Source: QHXW01 sp963752965
GTDB taxonomy: Bacteria; Acidobacteriota; Terriglobia; Bryobacterales; Bryobacteraceae
NCBI GenBank assembly: GCA_963752965.1
Contig: CAVWAJ010000016.1
Coordinates: 310,001-374,000 of the forward strand
Length of the DNA: 64,000 nt
Direction of reading: 5' to 3'
Shown: positions 62,630 through 64,000 of the stretch, piece after piece
Numbering within the stretch: the stretch's first letter is position 1
Layout: each line of letters starts with the position of its first letter
Position numbers and translations under genes: made by a program
Notes under the pieces: model-generated
What the model was told of the DNA's origin: nothing
Databases searched by the model: none
What the model saw: the letters and a program-made list of their open reading frames with translations, nothing else

Positions 62630-63328
62630 TTATGGTTTATCGTTCGGTCCTCCGATGATAGGCTTTCTAAACCAGAGCCAATAATACTGGGAGCCAGCAC
62701 CCTCAGTATGCTCAACAGTAAACCCTGAATCATCGGCCAGTCGTTGCACGTCAGATTCTGTGACCGGAACGCCGAGCCAGGTATCCTCCTCAGGGCGAGA
62801 CAAAGATTGGGCTCCCTGAACCTGGAATTTGAACAGGGATCCGGGACGGAGGGTTCGGAAGGCTTCCTTACAATAGGAAAGAATTACGTCATATGTTGGC
62901 ACATGCTGAAACACAATGAATGAAAAGGCGAAATCAAAGTGTTCGGGCGCTAGCCCGGCCAGTGAGTACCCATCCCCCACAACGAAATGAACGTTAGGCA
63001 CGCGTTTCAAGTTACGTCGCGCCTGTCGAATCATCTCGGGGCTGATATCTAAGGCTGTTACGTGTCCAAATATGCGAGCCAATGCTCGCGTCATGCGACC
63101 CACACCACATCCAATTTCAAGCATACTCAGATCTAAAGGAGATCGCGTTCCGCCGCAAATTCGCGCCATGTCAGTCATCACCTCGTTTGCGACATTGATC
63201 TCACCTGAGCGAAAGAATTCGCGGTCAGTCCAGTCTTCCTTGGAGTTCGCTACATAATGGCGAGCGTTCGTCACCGCACGCTTCTCCCACTCCTCTCGCA
63301 TGCGTTGAATTAGGTGTTCTTTGATCAT
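62630..63328 (-). CDS. SAM-dependent methyltransferase, short paralogue
   Basis: 232 residues from ATG 63328 (a TTG at 63388 is also open but weaker). RMREEWEKRAVTNARHYVAN, EFFRSGEINVANEVM, motif I MLEIGCGVGRMTRALARIFG, VTALDISPEMIRQARRNL, FDFAFSFIVFQHVPTYDVIL, TLRPGSLFKFQVQGAQSLSR and SQYYWLWFRKP. It is colinear with the methyltransferase at 59415 to GTQYFWLWFRK and ends there, without that protein's extra domain. The two flank the hydrolase-like gene and probably came from a tandem duplication. Confidence 0.88.
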   Translation of the reverse strand: MIKEHLIQRMREEWEKRAVTNARHYVANSKEDWTDREFFRSGEINVANEVMTDMARICGGTRSPLDLSMLEIGCGVGRMTRALARIFGHVTALDISPEMIRQARRNLKRVPNVHFVVGDGYSLAGLAPEHFDFAFSFIVFQHVPTYDVILSYCKEAFRTLRPGSLFKFQVQGAQSLSRPEEDTWLGVPVTESDVQRLADDSGFTVEHTEGAGSQYYWLWFRKPIIGGPNDKP

Positions 63329-63515
63329 GACCTCGTAGCTGATAGATCCGTTCCAGCCGCCAATTCCATCACGCCTAACTCCCTGCAATATAACAGAATC
63401 CTCCGGCGATAACGAGCCGCTCGGATCCGCGAGGGAACGGCCAGAGACTGAGGTTATCGCGGCGAGCGAACGGAACGCTAAACCCGTGAGCGGAGAATCG
63501 CTATTATATCAACTC

Positions 63516-63740
63516 CTACCGACCATTCCCCGCGACGTTTAGCTTTGACGACTGACCTCGCTTTTTTGTTTTCAGCCACTCTCGCAGTTCCTGCTCGTCG
63601 AATCGCCAGTGCCGTCCGATTTTGACGGCTGGAATCTCACGGCATTCAGCCCACAAGCACAGTGTTCGGATAGAAATGCCCAACCACATTGCGGCGTCCG
63701 CTGTCGACAAGAGCATCGTCTTCTTCAAATCGGATTCCAT
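63516..63740 (-). CDS. Excisionase-family (HTH_17) DNA-binding protein
   Basis: 74 residues, with GGAGA 6 nt before ATG 63740. MLLSTADAAMWLGISIRTLC LWAECREIPAVKIGRHWRFD EQELREWLKTK is the winged-helix MerR/excisionase fold (TADAA..LGIS.RTL..W.E...IPA.KIG..WRF....L..WL). Such proteins act in excision of integrated elements or as small regulators. No integrase is adjacent in the window. The downstream gene is the short methyltransferase, 188 nt away. Confidence 0.85.
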   Translation of the reverse strand: MESDLKKTMLLSTADAAMWLGISIRTLCLWAECREIPAVKIGRHWRFDEQELREWLKTKKRGQSSKLNVAGNGR

Positions 63741-64000
63741 GTTGTTCTCCGCCTTTCAAGCCGTTAATTGTGAATTTTGCGCGCCTACGCCTCATTACTT
63801 GACATCAATATTGAGATATCCCGGGCCGCGGCTCACGAGGTGAGCTGAATACTGGCGTCAGTGGCCGCGGCTGAGGGAGCGCAGTCGAAAACGCCAGGCT
63901 CGCCCCGCGATGTGGCAGACCCACCCAGAGGAATGATGGCGCACACTCACTCATACATGTTTTGAAGAATCAAGGCTTTGGTGTGTCGCTAGCACAAAAA
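63741..64000. other. Right edge of the window (260 nt)
   Basis: It holds the promoter region of the excisionase-like gene. No other feature was recognised. Confidence 0.3.

Overview
The window looks like chromosomal DNA of a soil acidobacterium of the Bryobacter/Solibacter type. This is inferred from gene content, not from a marker gene: two very large Oar-like TonB-dependent receptors with N-terminal carboxypeptidase-regulatory folds, a CRTAC1/ASPIC-UnbV repeat protein, ThuA-type secreted proteins, YVTN and TolB-type beta-propellers, Tat-exported aldo/keto reductases, a PQQ dehydrogenase, a multihaem cytochrome, and a great many insertion-sequence remains. No rRNA, intact tRNA or CRISPR array was seen.

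Layout. 1-4943: a sugar or sugar-acid catabolic locus (enolase-superfamily dehydratase facing an operon of a 39-residue membrane protein, SIS isomerase, PfkB kinase and SSS symporter). 5160-7172: a scrap yard (frameshifted tyrosine recombinase, tRNA-end-like 22-bp repeat, transposase tails, beheaded RNase HI, a small DUF6788-like gene). 7376-11991: secreted propeller-PHP protein and a Tat-exported SelA-like PLP enzyme. 12000-17140: an IS that cut a ThuA gene, copy A of a 2,054-bp duplication, and a frameshifted family of unknown role. 17251-25331: exported redox genes (CRTAC1, PQQ alcohol-type dehydrogenase, two aldo/keto reductases, seven-haem cytochrome) around a 58-nt tRNA-Leu 3' fragment. 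26189-38444: Oar-like receptor, intact ThuA pair (copy B), lactonase and two exported cupins. 38636-45691: nested mobile DNA: group II intron remnants, an IS21 element, and an ISL3 element with perfect 23-bp ends and an 8-bp target duplication. 45829-50590: second Oar-like receptor, a GH3 scrap, an ArdC-type scrap, and the second copy of the 22-bp repeat. 51062-53106: DUF2958-like protein and a pentapeptide-repeat membrane protein with its partner. 53777-59026: a tight six-gene cassette. 59415-63740: two paralogous methyltransferases on either side of a secreted hydrolase-like protein, then an excisionase-type DNA-binding protein.

How it fits together. The intact genes between 7 and 50 kb are mostly exported catabolic and respiratory proteins plus outer-membrane receptors, consistent with scavenging plant or microbial polysaccharide and sugar acids. 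The 45 kb between the two 22-bp repeats is unusually rich in transposase debris. It may be an old integrated segment or a hotspot hit several times.

The best candidate for an undescribed system is the cassette at 53777-59026: secreted barrel-like protein, small beta-rich protein, four-helix membrane protein, phospholipase-C-like phosphoesterase without a signal peptide, 82-residue basic protein and a second outer-membrane barrel. All genes lie on one strand, with gaps of 7-40 nt and clear ribosome sites before several of them. The pentapeptide/helical pair next to it is a second candidate.
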